Source: Terana coerulea
Lineage: Eukaryota; Basidiomycota; Agaricomycetes; Polyporales; Phanerochaetaceae
Assembly (NCBI GenBank): GCA_024811115.1
Contig: JAKOGH010000186.1
Location: forward strand, 1-19,505
Direction: 5' to 3'
Length of the DNA stretch: 19,505 nucleotides
Below are positions 1 to 8,694 of this stretch, one piece after another (position 1 is the stretch's first letter; every line of letters starts with the position of its first letter). The notes beneath the pieces were generated by a model, which worked only from the letters and a program-made list of their open reading frames with translations, was not told the DNA's origin and searched no databases. The position numbers and the translations under genes are program-made.

Positions 1-1
1 G

Positions 2-645
2 TCGTTCACTCGCTCTGATGCTCTCGCGAAGCTCATGCGTATGCAGCATAACATCATACCTCCGCAGCCTGGCCGGGGTGGGAACAGAAAGAGAAAGCGA
101 GAAGAGCCGGAGGCATCCAGTCAACCAACGAACGACGGATACAGCACTTTCAAGGTCGACCCGCCAGATACCGGTGATTTTGAGGATCGGATGTCGCCCG
201 CAGATACCAACGGCGAGCACGCCAACGGAGCCGTCGTTCGCAGGTCGCAAAGTCCGGACCTGGATGAGGAGTCCGATCCAGAGGACGGCCTCCCGCCACA
301 TCTTGCTGCTCAGCTGGATCCCAATACTGGTCTCATCATGGGTCGCTCACCGGCGTTGGTCAAGTATATCGTCATGAAAGCAAAGCATCAGTTTGCAATC
401 GAGAAACACGCCAGCCTCATCGAGGAGCTCCAAATGCTTCGCCATGAAGAGCAACAGTGGCGAGATCGCAAAGATGCGTTGCTCGACGAGGTGTTACGTG
501 CGACCTTTGGGTGCGTTCATATGGAGTTGTTGTACTTTCTTTTATTAATGAGGGATCACATAGACCACAAGCTCAGGAACTCATGCTACCACCTGCTTCG
601 CGCGATGGATTCCACCGCACGGGCTCTGAAGAACCGGAGCAGTAG
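2..645 (+). CDS. Hypothetical coiled-coil nuclear protein, 5' partial, two exons
   Basis: The frame is open from base 2, so the gene probably begins upstream; an internal ATG lies at 35. Exon 1 runs 2-510, intron 511-563 (53 bases, GTGCGT...ATAG), exon 2 564-645 with TAG at 643-645. The visible protein is 196 residues. It has a basic KRKREE nuclear-localisation-like stretch near residue 30, an acidic Ser/Asp/Glu-rich linker, a short LDPNTGLIMGRS element and a charged helix at about residues 130-168 (IEELQMLRHEEQQWRDRKD) that should form a coiled coil. Splicing replaces a poor read-through frame with a short tail ending in EEPEQ. I do not recognise the family. A regulatory or chromatin-associated nuclear role is inference from composition only. 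The next gene follows on the same strand after about 340 bases. Confidence 0.72.
511..563 (+). other. Intron in the first gene
   Basis: 53 bases, GTGCGT donor and ATAG acceptor. Removing it joins codon GG|A and keeps an open frame to the TAG at 643. Unspliced reading continues into unlikely sequence. Confidence 0.7.
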
Positions 646-986
646 TCTACGCACATACTGCTGTAAGATATCCAGATCGCTTGAACCTGTATTTTCACTG
701 GAATGTATTCATATGTCATTTAGGTGTTGTATTCCTGCCGCTGGCTTGAGCCTTGTGCGACAATCCATTGTTCTACAGCTGTGATGCGATGGCGCGATTA
801 TCTTGGAATTGCCCGATATGGATGCATCTCGAACGCCACCGAGTGGCCCAAGCCACTCACACCGTACTTATGTACCTCTCGAAGTGGCCGTACTGTCCCT
901 TCCTCCTAACACTCACCATCATCATTCTCCTTTTGCCTGATATCTACAATTCCATCCCCATACGCACGCCGCAACGACATACCAAG

Positions 987-2903
987 ATGCAGAAGGGAGG
1001 CATTCGCCCACAAGTCTTCACACAGCCAGGAGCGCCCAACAACTCTCCGCCGCAACCGCAGAGCCAAGGCCACTCGTACAGCTCTCGAAACGTCGAAGAC
1101 CAGATGTTTGCGGCATACTTCCCACACATTCCCGAGGAAGTCATCACCATCGACGACAACACAAACTTCATTCCCGAAACCTTTCCTGGGCTGAACCCTG
1201 ATGACCCGGAATGGCTTGACAAGATGATGGCAGGCCTGAGGGAGCGTAGGAAAGACACTCACGAATTCCTCAATATACTCCACGCGAAAGCCAATGATGC
1301 CCTCGAGCGCGCGGAGCTGGCGGGCACGCGACTCCAGGAGGAACGTCAGAAGATGGACATACTGCAGGAAGAGATCATCGCCCTTGTAGGGGACGAGACC
1401 GCTTTCGGACGTTTTCTTCAGCACATGATGGACAAGGGAGGTGGGGACGCAGAGCCAGAGCGAGACGCAGAGAAATATGCCGCATTCTACGACGAACACC
1501 GACAGAAGCTCGCTGCCCTGAGCGAGGAGCAAGGCCATGGTCCGGTAGACGAGGGCCGCGATGCTGGCGAAGCACCTCGTCAGGAAAACGCGGAAGAGCC
1601 CTCGCGACGGCAGTCGGCAGCCAACCCTTCCCAGATCCACCAGATGCCTAACCTTGGCCCTTCGGCGCAGCACGTCTTCAACATGCCCGAGCTCCCGCGG
1701 ATGCCTCCGGCGCAAATAGGCGGCACGACGAAGAAGCGACCGTTTGAGGCTGATTCGGACGACGACTACGCCGATGACGAACAGTCGTTCAAGCGGACAA
1801 GGGGCTCGGCATCCTCAGATCTTTCTAGCGATGAGCCATCGCCATCTACAAGCTTCCTCGAACGCCGCGCGAGTAAACTTCGGCGCTCACGCCACGCCAC
1901 GAAGCGAATGAAGAAGGTACCGGCCGAGGAGCCAGACGAACCGGACGAACGACCCTACGTGGGCAAAGGCAAGGCTCGCGACCTTGGTCACGACGAGGTT
2001 AAGAAAGTCCACACCCCTGTCGCTCCTCCGCCTGCACCACTCGACAATCTGGAAGAGCACGACTTCGGCCCCCGCTCGGCCCCTTGAGTGAGGAGGCACA
2101 GCGACTTGCCGCCGAGGCTATGGTCGGAGGCTCGACTGCTGGTCCTCCAAAGCTGCCGACTAAGTACAAGTTCGCCCCGCCACGAAATCTTCCGGCCAAG
2201 CCTGCACCGCGCTCTCCGAACCCTTTCGAGTATAACCCCCAGCCACCGGCCCGCAGTTCAACTCCAGACGCAATGGCCAAGCTACATGGTAAGTTCTTCC
2301 TACTCTTTGAAAACGCTTGGGTGTTAACCACCGTCCAGACATGCCTGTCACATCACAAAACACTCAGGTGAAAGGGAACGACAACCCGTACATGTATTAC
2401 GTCCATACTCCGACTGACGACGGCGCGAGACCCAATGCCTTACGGCGAGAACCAAACGATGCGCAGCCTTTGAGAGGCAGTGGTGGGCCCGACGACTACA
2501 TAGCGCAGGCCGAGGACTTCTTGGCCGACACTTTAGAGGGATCCAGCGCCCGCCCCAGGTCGGGCGCGGCGAACCGGCGCTCCAATCAGTACCGCAGCCT
2601 GCAGGCCCGTCAGTTATACATCACAATGTTCAAAAGCAACCTCGTCTAGTCAATACGCCGCCGCCACCCGCTCCTTCTCCTCCTCCTTCCCCGCCTACGA
2701 CACCTCCCAAACGCGGCCCGCCTCTCGGGCGAGCTATGCACCGTCTCATACCTCTTGGTCGCACCGATTACGCCATGCTCCACGAAGACGACATGCGGAA
2801 TAACCAGATATACGGAAACCCGACGGACTATAAGGACGCTGCGCTCAAGTACAACCGCAGCGTGCCAGACTCAAAACCTGATGATGATGATCCGTTTGCG
2901 TGA
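987..2903 (+). CDS. Large low-complexity coiled-coil protein, one gene with two apparent frame interruptions
   Basis: The start is placed at ATG 987; the open frame reaches back to 753, but the upstream part reads like a CT-rich 5'UTR. Exon 1 987-2288, intron 2289-2338 (GTAAGT...CCAG), exon 2 2339-2903 ending TGA. The frame breaks at the C5 run 2069-2073 and at the G3 run 2538-2540; one extra base in each gives a single 622-residue protein with exact codon arithmetic. Seen: helical, probably coiled-coil segment at residues about 85-135, Asp-rich DSDDDYADDE patch, basic RRASKLRRSRHATKRMKK nuclear-localisation-like block near residue 293, Pro-rich linkers (PPPPAPSPPPSPP), and an acidic tail ending DDDDPFA. 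The family is not recognised. Either two assembly errors, a recent pseudogene, or (less likely) a 95-base intron at 1998-2092 explains the first break. Confidence 0.75.
2289..2338 (+). other. Intron in the 987-2903 gene
   Basis: 50 bases, strong GTAAGT donor, TGTTAACC branch-like sequence and CCAG acceptor. Splicing joins G|AC into an Asp codon and continues the downstream frame. Confidence 0.85.
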
Positions 2904-3183
2904 ACTGGTATAGTCGTCATATACGTTTCACGAATTCCACAATCTCCTTCTTTCGCTTCGAAGCGTTTCTCTTTGAATGCTGTATACCTATCTCTGATCA
3001 TATATCTTCTTGACAACTTCTTTCCCCAACCTCCCTGTCGGAGAGATGGCGCCAACAGCGCCGAGCGATCCATCCGAACAAAGTATCACTAACAGGATCT
3101 ACTGCAACAGATGTCAGATGTTTCCTGGTGTTGGGCGACATGATATTATCTACGAGCACATCATTATGATGCATGATATTGTG

Positions 3184-3193
3184 TATATAAATA
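3184..3193 (+). promoter_or_regulatory. TATA box upstream of SSP1
   Basis: TATATAAATA lies about 60 bases before a spliced leader and 150-170 bases before the SSP1 start codons. The other two small secreted protein genes also have TATA-like boxes upstream. Confidence 0.5.
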
Positions 3194-3248
3194 TACCTCA
3201 CTGGGTTGCTTCCTAGCTCCTGGAGCTGGCCTCCTCGAGATTCAACCG

Positions 3249-3308
3249 GTGAGTTTCCTAAACCTCGTGCTTACTTTCATCGTCGATTATTAACATGCGA
3301 TTTCCCAG
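3249..3308 (+). other. 5'UTR intron of SSP1
   Basis: 60 bases, GTGAGT donor, ATTAAC branch and TTTCCCAG acceptor. It contains the ATG at 3295, so that ATG is removed by splicing and the first usable starts are 3331 and 3352. Confidence 0.7.
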
Positions 3309-3330
3309 TTTATTAGCGCCACTAACTATA

Positions 3331-3594
3331 ATGCCAAGTCCTTCATCGGTGATGCGTATCCTTACCACCTCAATTACGACCGCGTATATTCTTGCCAGTG
3401 CTTTCGCGTCACCCGTGCCCCAAATACCATGGAGTCCATCGGCAACGTCAGCCGCGCCTACTGCGAGCCTAGTCCCAGGAGGCCTTGTAGGAGACGGAGC
3501 GTTAGTGACACCGTTTGCTGGTCCACCCTTCTGGCAGCCGCCAGCATGGGTTGAAGCAGGATGGGGCGGCTTCGGCGGGTGGCGAAAACGGTGA
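3331..3594 (+). CDS. Small secreted protein SSP1
   Basis: The protein is 87 residues from ATG 3331, or 80 from ATG 3352, which gives the most typical signal peptide (MRILTTSITTAYILASAFA, cleavage likely before SPVPQ). The mature part has no Cys, is rich in Pro, Gly, Ala and Trp, and carries TPFAGPPFWQPP and the end GGFGGWRKR. It resembles SSP2 (15355) in the early PVP, the PF-G/A-GPP core and the WRK end. No enzyme domain is visible. Secretion is inferred from the leader. It could be a signalling or host-interaction peptide, or a wall peptide; nothing in the sequence decides. The RKR end could be trimmed by a kexin-like protease, which is also inference. The promoter has a TATA box and a 5'UTR intron. 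It is isolated from its relatives by the LINE insertion. Confidence 0.6.
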   Translation: MPSPSSVMRILTTSITTAYILASAFASPVPQIPWSPSATSAAPTASLVPGGLVGDGALVTPFAGPPFWQPPAWVEAGWGGFGGWRKR

Positions 3595-3904
3595 GGAGCT
3601 CCAAATTATATGCAAAGAGCTCTCGCTGATAACCTTGAATAGCACCAAGGACACTCGTTCCTAGCGATGTGATTGCTAGGTACTGGGTGGGTACACTTAC
3701 AGATTGTCGAAGTCATATTTTCGGCTTATACTAGAGTTTAGGTAGCTTGTAACGGGGCGCCGGTACGCGCGCAATCCGATTCCTCGGACCTCTGGTGTAT
3801 ACGGCATTTGAACACTATCGATTGTGTTGCGGGTCTCGCCACTGATCTATCAGTTATCAGTCGAATGAGCGAGGCTTTTGGGGATACAGCATTGATACAG
3901 CACC

Positions 3905-3967
3905 TGCACCGCACGGGATTCGAACATCGACCGCATAAGCGCTCATCTTGCTGAGTCGCGTGAGCGG
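3905..3967 (-). pseudogene. tRNA-like relic or SINE head
   Basis: On the minus strand a perfect B-box-like GTTCGAATCCC (3915-3925) is followed by GTGCGGTGCA. A D-arm-like ACTCAGCAAGATGAGC lies upstream, and CCGCTCAC (3960-3967) can pair imperfectly with GTGCGG as an acceptor stem. The anticodon arm is too short and the T stem does not pair, so this is not a working tRNA. A tRNA-derived SINE fragment is an alternative. Confidence 0.35.
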
Positions 3968-4250
3968 AAAGGCGGCGGACCTCTCGGAATCTCCTGCAGC
4001 TCAACCCGACTCATACTTCTCATGATTAGTGGCCGTCTCTGCAGCCTTCTGAATGTCAAACACTGAGCGCCCGAGTGTGGTTATGGCAGGCTTCTACGGG
4101 AATGCTCTCCGCTCGGGCAGCGCTTCAGTGGGCTATAGAGCTTGAAGCTTGTCTTAGAGCCGTTGCTTAGATGGACCGTCGTTGCGTAAGTACGTACTTC
4201 CATTCATGAATCGCATTCGGCAGACTCACGTCGCATAAACTTTGCCTTAG

Positions 4251-4260
4251 GGGCCTGTTG
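4251..4260. repeat. Probable LINE target-site duplication, tail side
   Basis: GGGCCTGTTG abuts the A tail of the LINE (T tract on +). GGGCCCGTTG at 10634-10643 matches 9 of 10 bases and lies about 140 bases beyond the ORF1 start, where the 5' end is expected. Confidence 0.5.
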
Positions 4261-4286
4261 TTTTTTTTTTTTTTTTTTTTTTTTTT
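4261..4286 (-). repeat. Poly(A) tail of the LINE
   Basis: Twenty-six uninterrupted T on +, equal to an A tail at the 3' end of the minus-strand element. It marks the element boundary. Confidence 0.9.
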
Positions 4287-4554
4287 GGTCTCCTTTGCTT
4301 TACGTCCGTCAGGGATATCCCTATGGTGGACGATCTACATGTACATGCGTTTATCGTGCTACTACTTCCGTCTGAATGCGAGTTGGTCTTGTATGCAATG
4401 GCACATGTCCCGAAGGATCTCGGCCGAAATTTAGGTGGGGGGAGTGATGAGTGTGTGGGAGTAGTGGTGTAAAAAAAAGAGGTGGATCTGGCGATTGAAC
4501 GCTAGGCACTGGGCTGTAAACCTCACGCGCTTTGGTGGACGATGGTCCCCTGGG
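4287..4554 (-). other. LINE 3'UTR
   Basis: No coding frame follows the end of ORF2 in this ~270-base stretch before the A tail. A decamer GGTGGACGAT occurs at 4325 and again at 4534 and may be part of the 3' recognition region; that role is a guess. Confidence 0.6.
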
Positions 4555-4798
4555 TTAGACCTCTTGCCGCGCGGGGAGTATGGCTGACGGTTCTCCGGTA
4601 GCCATCAGAATTCCCCAATGCCGACCCTGGGAAAGTCCGTGCTCTTGGTGTCTCCTCGCCGCGTATTCGTACACTTCTCGTTTCTGTATCACGGAGAGAG
4701 GGCGCGTCAGTGTCTGATTCGCGCGGTCAAGTACGACGTCCCTTGTTTTTCGTTTTTCCTCTTTCTCTCGCTTCTTGTGGTGTAGGTCGCCTAGCTGT

Positions 4799-5005
4799 TC
4801 ACGGAATCGTCCCGTGGCGTGGATGTATCGGAGTAGAGGCCCCAGGAGGTTGCGGCGCGTGAGCAGTATCGAGAGGTGGAGTGCTTGCGGGCCTGCGTCG
4901 TAGAGTAGTCGTTGTCGGCGCTCGTGCATATGCCGGACAATGTAAGAGGAAGTGCGTCGGTGTCTCATCTCCTTCGTCGCATCGTTCGCATGTTGCGCTG
5001 TCCAC
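4799..5005 (-). other. ORF2 C-terminal Cys/His (zf-RVT-like) domain
   Basis: CxxC...HFLLHCPAY pattern (CERCDEGDETPTHFLLHCP), preceded in the adjacent frame by LRTGHVPLNYHLNRI near 5020-5060. This combination is common at the C-terminus of Tad1-clade ORF2 proteins, where it is thought to bind nucleic acid. Confidence 0.8.
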
Positions 5006-5299
5006 TATGTTGATTCGGTTCAGGTGGTAGTTGAGCGGGACATGTCCTGTGCGTAGCTGGAATACAATTGCCGCCCTGTTTTCTCGAGGTTCCTCCGACG
5101 TATTGCCCGAAGCTCTTGGAAGGGAGGGAGGGGTCTAGGTTGTTCATGCGTTGAAAGCGTGGGGAGTTGGTCCATCATTGCCTCGCTTCGTCTTGTATGG
5201 CCTTTTTCTGGTTCTGTTTGATCCGGCGAGACGCTGTCCGGTAGCTCTCTTCTCAGACAGGCGGGTAGTTGCTTTCGATCTGAGGAGTCCCGTTTGGCC

Positions 5300-5859
5300 G
5301 CCTTCTTGGCCTCTACGTCCACAGCTTCGTTTCCTTCTACGTCCCGATGCCCCTACCCATCGAAAGGTAAGCTTAATCCCCTCATGCTCATTCTTCACTG
5401 TTCGCTTGAGCCGGTGCAGGTCATCCATGAGATAGTGTCCTGGCTTGGCTTTCGCTGACCTGCTCGAACGCACCGCAGCCTGGTTGTCTATGGCAAGGGA
5501 GGCTTTACTACCTGGCGTCTCTCTCTGCGAATCAGTTCTAGCCCGAGGATCATTCCCACCACTTCTGCTTCATACACTGTGTGCTTCTCCGACGGTCCGA
5601 GGTGCAGCCTGAGCGTTTTCTTCCTGTTTCCTCGGTAGAGTACCGCTGCCGCTCCTACTCCTCCTTCGAAGTCTGATCCATCTGTGTATACTCGTACTCC
5701 TGGTTGTCCCGCCCAGCGCTCCTCGTCCTGGATCGCATCTTCTTTGCTTGCTGCGATTTCGACTCTGTGTCCTGGTCGCCAGGTCGGATGGTATCGTACT
5801 GGTTGTATCTTCTCGACGTTGCGTGAGTCCAGTCGGAAGAGGTATAGCAGTTCGTGCAT
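5300..5859 (-). other. RNase H domain of the LINE
   Basis: RVYTDGSDFEGGVGAAAVLY supplies the first catalytic Asp (TDGS codons at 5671-5685 region). HTVYEAEVVGMILGLELI supplies the Glu, and DNQAA just downstream supplies the next Asp. The WVxGH motif near 5350 is out of frame. It removes RNA from the RNA:DNA hybrid in active elements. Confidence 0.85.
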
Positions 5860-6539
5860 AACTGATCGATGGCGTTTGACAAATCTCGCTGTTCGCGCTG
5901 AGTGAGCAGTGGCGTGAGGGGTGGTGAGCTGGTAGTGTGCACGCTCTCGCCGCCGCCCGGTGGCAGTGTTGTTCGACTAAGAGAGAAGGGGAGGATGTTT
6001 GCGTGGGCCTCCATGACGTCCGTCGCTGTGGTCTTCATGGCTCCTGTCATCATAATCGCCGCCTGCCTGTGAATCTGTCCCAGCTTTCGTATATGGCCTA
6101 CTGATCCTTGCACGCGTGTTTTCTGTGGGTGGTGATAGGTAGGGACCAGGAAGACGTCTGCTGCATATAGCATCGAGGGTACCGCTACTGAAAAGTATAG
6201 CCGTTGCACTGCTTGCATGGAAATACCTCTGCGTCGCCCGCCATGCGCTTGAAGAGGGTGATCCACTGTAGCCCCTTCTTGCGCGCGTAGTCTACCTGTT
6301 CATTCCAACGAAGCTGGTGATCCACTTGCACCCCAGGAACTTATATGACTTAGCTGGTTTTATATCTGGGGCTCCATTGCCTAGCACTAACGGTGGGCCT
6401 AGTCCCTTGTCCACTCGTTTCGAGACATGTTGAGCAGGCCAAACTTCTCACCGAGAATGTCGAGAGTGTGTTTGAGCCCACTTAAAGGCTCCGCCTGCTC
6501 TGTTCATGAAGGATCGGAGTGTCCAGTGCGTGTCGTCCA

Positions 6540-7193
6540 GTGTCTCCAACTGCCACCACCGCTACGTCATCTATGTTCCCTGTTACTAGTTCGCCTCTGT
6601 CTGGTCGATGCGACTTCTAGGAGGCGGTGAGTTGTATAATTGGTAGAGGATTACCGACATCGGGCATCCTTGTTCGAGGCAGTTGGTGAGAGCTGAAAGG
6701 TGTGGAGATAAAGTCGTCAAATTCGAGGGTGGTGTATCGATCTTCCATCTTTCTCTTGATCCAGTCCACTAGGTCCGATGGGAAGCCTCTCTGCCGTAGG
6801 TCCTTCAGCAGTTGAGTTCCATCTACACTTGGAAACGCAGCTTTAACATCGAGGAAAAGAATTGAAGCCACTTGCCCTTTCACGCCATGCATTCTTGACT
6901 GTCATGGTGAGATAGTGCAGAGAGTCGGTCGTGGTTCGGCCTGGTCGCCCTAGGAAGTGCTGTTCGGGAAGGAGTTTGCGCTTCTCTGCCTCGTACACTA
7001 GGATCTTTGTTACGCATGCTACCGCACTTGGCGATGTTTTTCGCCAGGGTAATCGGCCGGAATGCATTGGGAACCGAGTAGTTCGCCTTGCCTGGCTTAC
7101 GCCAAGACGATTGTCGCAGCGTGATCTTCCACCGGTCGGGTAATGTTTAAGACTGAAGGTTGCCTGGTAGAGTCGTGTGAGGTATGGCAGCAA
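6540..7193 (-). other. Reverse transcriptase core of the LINE
   Basis: RT motifs occur in the order expected for a non-LTR RT: PEQHFLGRPGRTTTDS, FLDVKAAFPSV (first catalytic Asp near 6848), GFPSDLVDWI, QGCPMS, then IDDVAVV with the paired catalytic Asp. The usual aromatic or Phe/Ala before DD is Ile here. A frame change lies between FLDVKAAF and the QGCPMS segment. Confidence 0.88.
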
Positions 7194-7899
7194 ACTATCG
7201 CATCCCCAGATCAGCGCCTCATTTGGGATCTCATCTCCTCCGGTGCCTTGTATTTCTTGAGCCCTTGTATTACGTCTTTTACCAATGCCGAGGTCAATCT
7301 GGGCATAGTGAAGGATGCGGGCGGATACTCAGCTGGGTTATGTGCTACATCTTCTCTCTGTTGTGCCTTAGGGAAGAAGAGGCTGTGCAGGATTTGGCTC
7401 TTTCCTCGTTTGTCGTCGCCTGCCGTCTGGTCCCTTGTTCGTCCTGAGTGATGAGTGCCGGAACTCTCGCACGTCCTCCATCGGTCGCGCCATTTTGATG
7501 TATTTGCTGTAGTTCCAGATATTGTCCTCATCCACGTTCTCCAAGTCGCCTTCCAGTGTTCCTGCTTGGCTGTGCGAATGTGTTCGATGTATTGGTTCCT
7601 TGCTTGATGGTACTCCTGGTGACATGCGTGCTGTCCCTCCCGTCGGCATTGATAGGATGCCCGACTGAGTTTTTCACTCGTCTCCGTTCATTGGCCAGTT
7701 CCTTGCTCCACCACCGCTTGGTGTACGGCGTATCTGCAAGCTGTGGTACCGTGCGTCCTCGTGCGGCATATAATGCATCCATAATGTCCGTCAATGCTGT
7801 CTCGAAGTCGTCCGTCGTGGTGATGAGATCTGTAGGTAAAGCACGGGTGTGTATCTCCTCTTCCAAAGCGAAGCAAACTCACCCGGGTCTGTTCCTCTC

Positions 7900-8694
7900 C
7901 AGTTCCATCTTGGGCCTTTTTCTACCGGAGCCAATCAGCGTCAAGTCCAAATGCGTGTGTATCGGATAATGATCACAGCATGGCGGCTGTAGTTCTGGGC
8001 AAGTAGTGCAGGAGAGAAGACACTCAGCTAGGTTGTCAGACGCGAAGACATTGTCCGGTCGTGTGTGGTTTCCGTTCCATTTGCTCGTAGTGTAGGAATT
8101 TCCGCTGGTAGTATTTGGTGTAGGTCATATGCGGCTAGCAGTTCCACCAATGGTTGAGGCGGCTTCAATGTATTGTCTCGTGAGTAGGTGCGTGTTTGCG
8201 CGTAGCTCCCAGAACGGGTGATGTCTGTTGAGGTCGCCTGCGAGGATGAGCATCGTCTCCTGGTCTCGGCTCTCCTCCTGTTGTCGTAGGCGGTCGGCCG
8301 TTCTACGAAAAGCCACTAGTGCGTTGTCGTTCTCTTGGTCATTGTAGATGTTGTACACATGTATTGTTCGCGTGAGCACGTGAGAGATATGGCCGTTACG
8401 TCTGCCGAGTCCACGTCTAGCGCTGTCCAGGAGTTGGTCGAGATGCTTGCGTTGACTAGGAGAACTGAGCGCGTTTTCTCGTCTCGGTCGTGGTGTCCAG
8501 TTGGGTATACCACCCGCCAGCGGTGGTTCGCTCAGCGTGAGATTGGTTCGGGGGTCGATGTATGGTTCTTGTATTAGGATAAGCTCGAAGTCGTCTGGTG
8601 AAATGGTATTTAGAAGATCGGATTGAGCGGTAAGGGAACGACTCATGTTTTGCTGACACAGACGTAAGCCGTTGATGTTTATTGGCTCCATCAT
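7900..8694 (-). other. Apurinic-type endonuclease domain of the LINE
   Basis: N-terminal QQNMSRS, metal-binding Glu in LILIQEPY, AGDLNRHHPFW and CDHYPI are the hallmark motifs of endonuclease/exonuclease/phosphatase domains in LINEs. They nick the target DNA. At least two frame changes interrupt the domain. Confidence 0.88.
8691..8694 (-). promoter_or_regulatory. ATGA stop-start overlap between LINE ORF1 and ORF2
   Basis: On the minus strand the bases 8694-8691 read ATGA: ATG starts ORF2 and TGA ends ORF1. Such overlaps support coupled termination-reinitiation, described for some other LINEs. Confidence 0.75.

Larger units (their letters stand above)
3595..4260. other. Non-coding stretch between SSP1 and the LINE
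   Basis: No convincing coding frame on either strand. It holds a tRNA-like relic (3905-3967, minus) and a modest GC-rich inverted repeat around 4066-4126. It ends at the LINE target site. Confidence 0.6.
4555..8694 (-). pseudogene. LINE ORF2 polyprotein (EN-RT-RNase H), multiply frameshifted
   Basis: About 4.1 kb reads as one ORF2 only by changing frame repeatedly. In order: endonuclease start with QQNMSRS and IQEPY near 8570-8660; catalytic GDLNRHHPFW at about 8210-8238; CDHYPI at 7960-7977; linker with KRWWSKEL near 7710; RT fingers with KLLPEQHFLGRPGRTTTDS near 6920-6990; LFLDVKAAFPSVDG near 6820-6860; QGCPMS at 6656-6672; catalytic IDDVAVVAVG with the two Asp at 6566-6571; FLGVQVDHQLRWN near 6310-6350; RNase H TDGS and YEAE near 5550-5685; WVG...GHRDVEGNE near 5330-5360; terminal CERCDEGDETPTHFLLHC near 4930-4990; end LRYIHATGRF near 4800-4830. 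The ATG at 8694 overlaps the ORF1 stop as ATGA. Indels are of both signs, consistent with real decay plus possible errors. Confidence 0.93.

Noticed and set aside
906..1715. 269-codon frame on minus opposite the 987-2903 gene
   Set aside because: Leu/Arg/Val-rich, no domain, fully antisense to a frame with clear protein features and a good intron; a codon-bias shadow.
1998..2092. A 95-base intron explaining the first frame break in the 987-2903 gene
   Set aside because: GTTAAG is a weak donor, no branch site is visible, and the stretch reads as Pro-rich coding; kept only as an alternative.
4325..4543. Repeated decamer GGTGGACGAT
   Set aside because: Only two copies in the LINE 3'UTR; too little to call a functional repeat.
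7556..7969. 137-codon + frame inside the LINE
   Set aside because: Antisense to endonuclease and linker segments of ORF2 whose motifs are recognisable.
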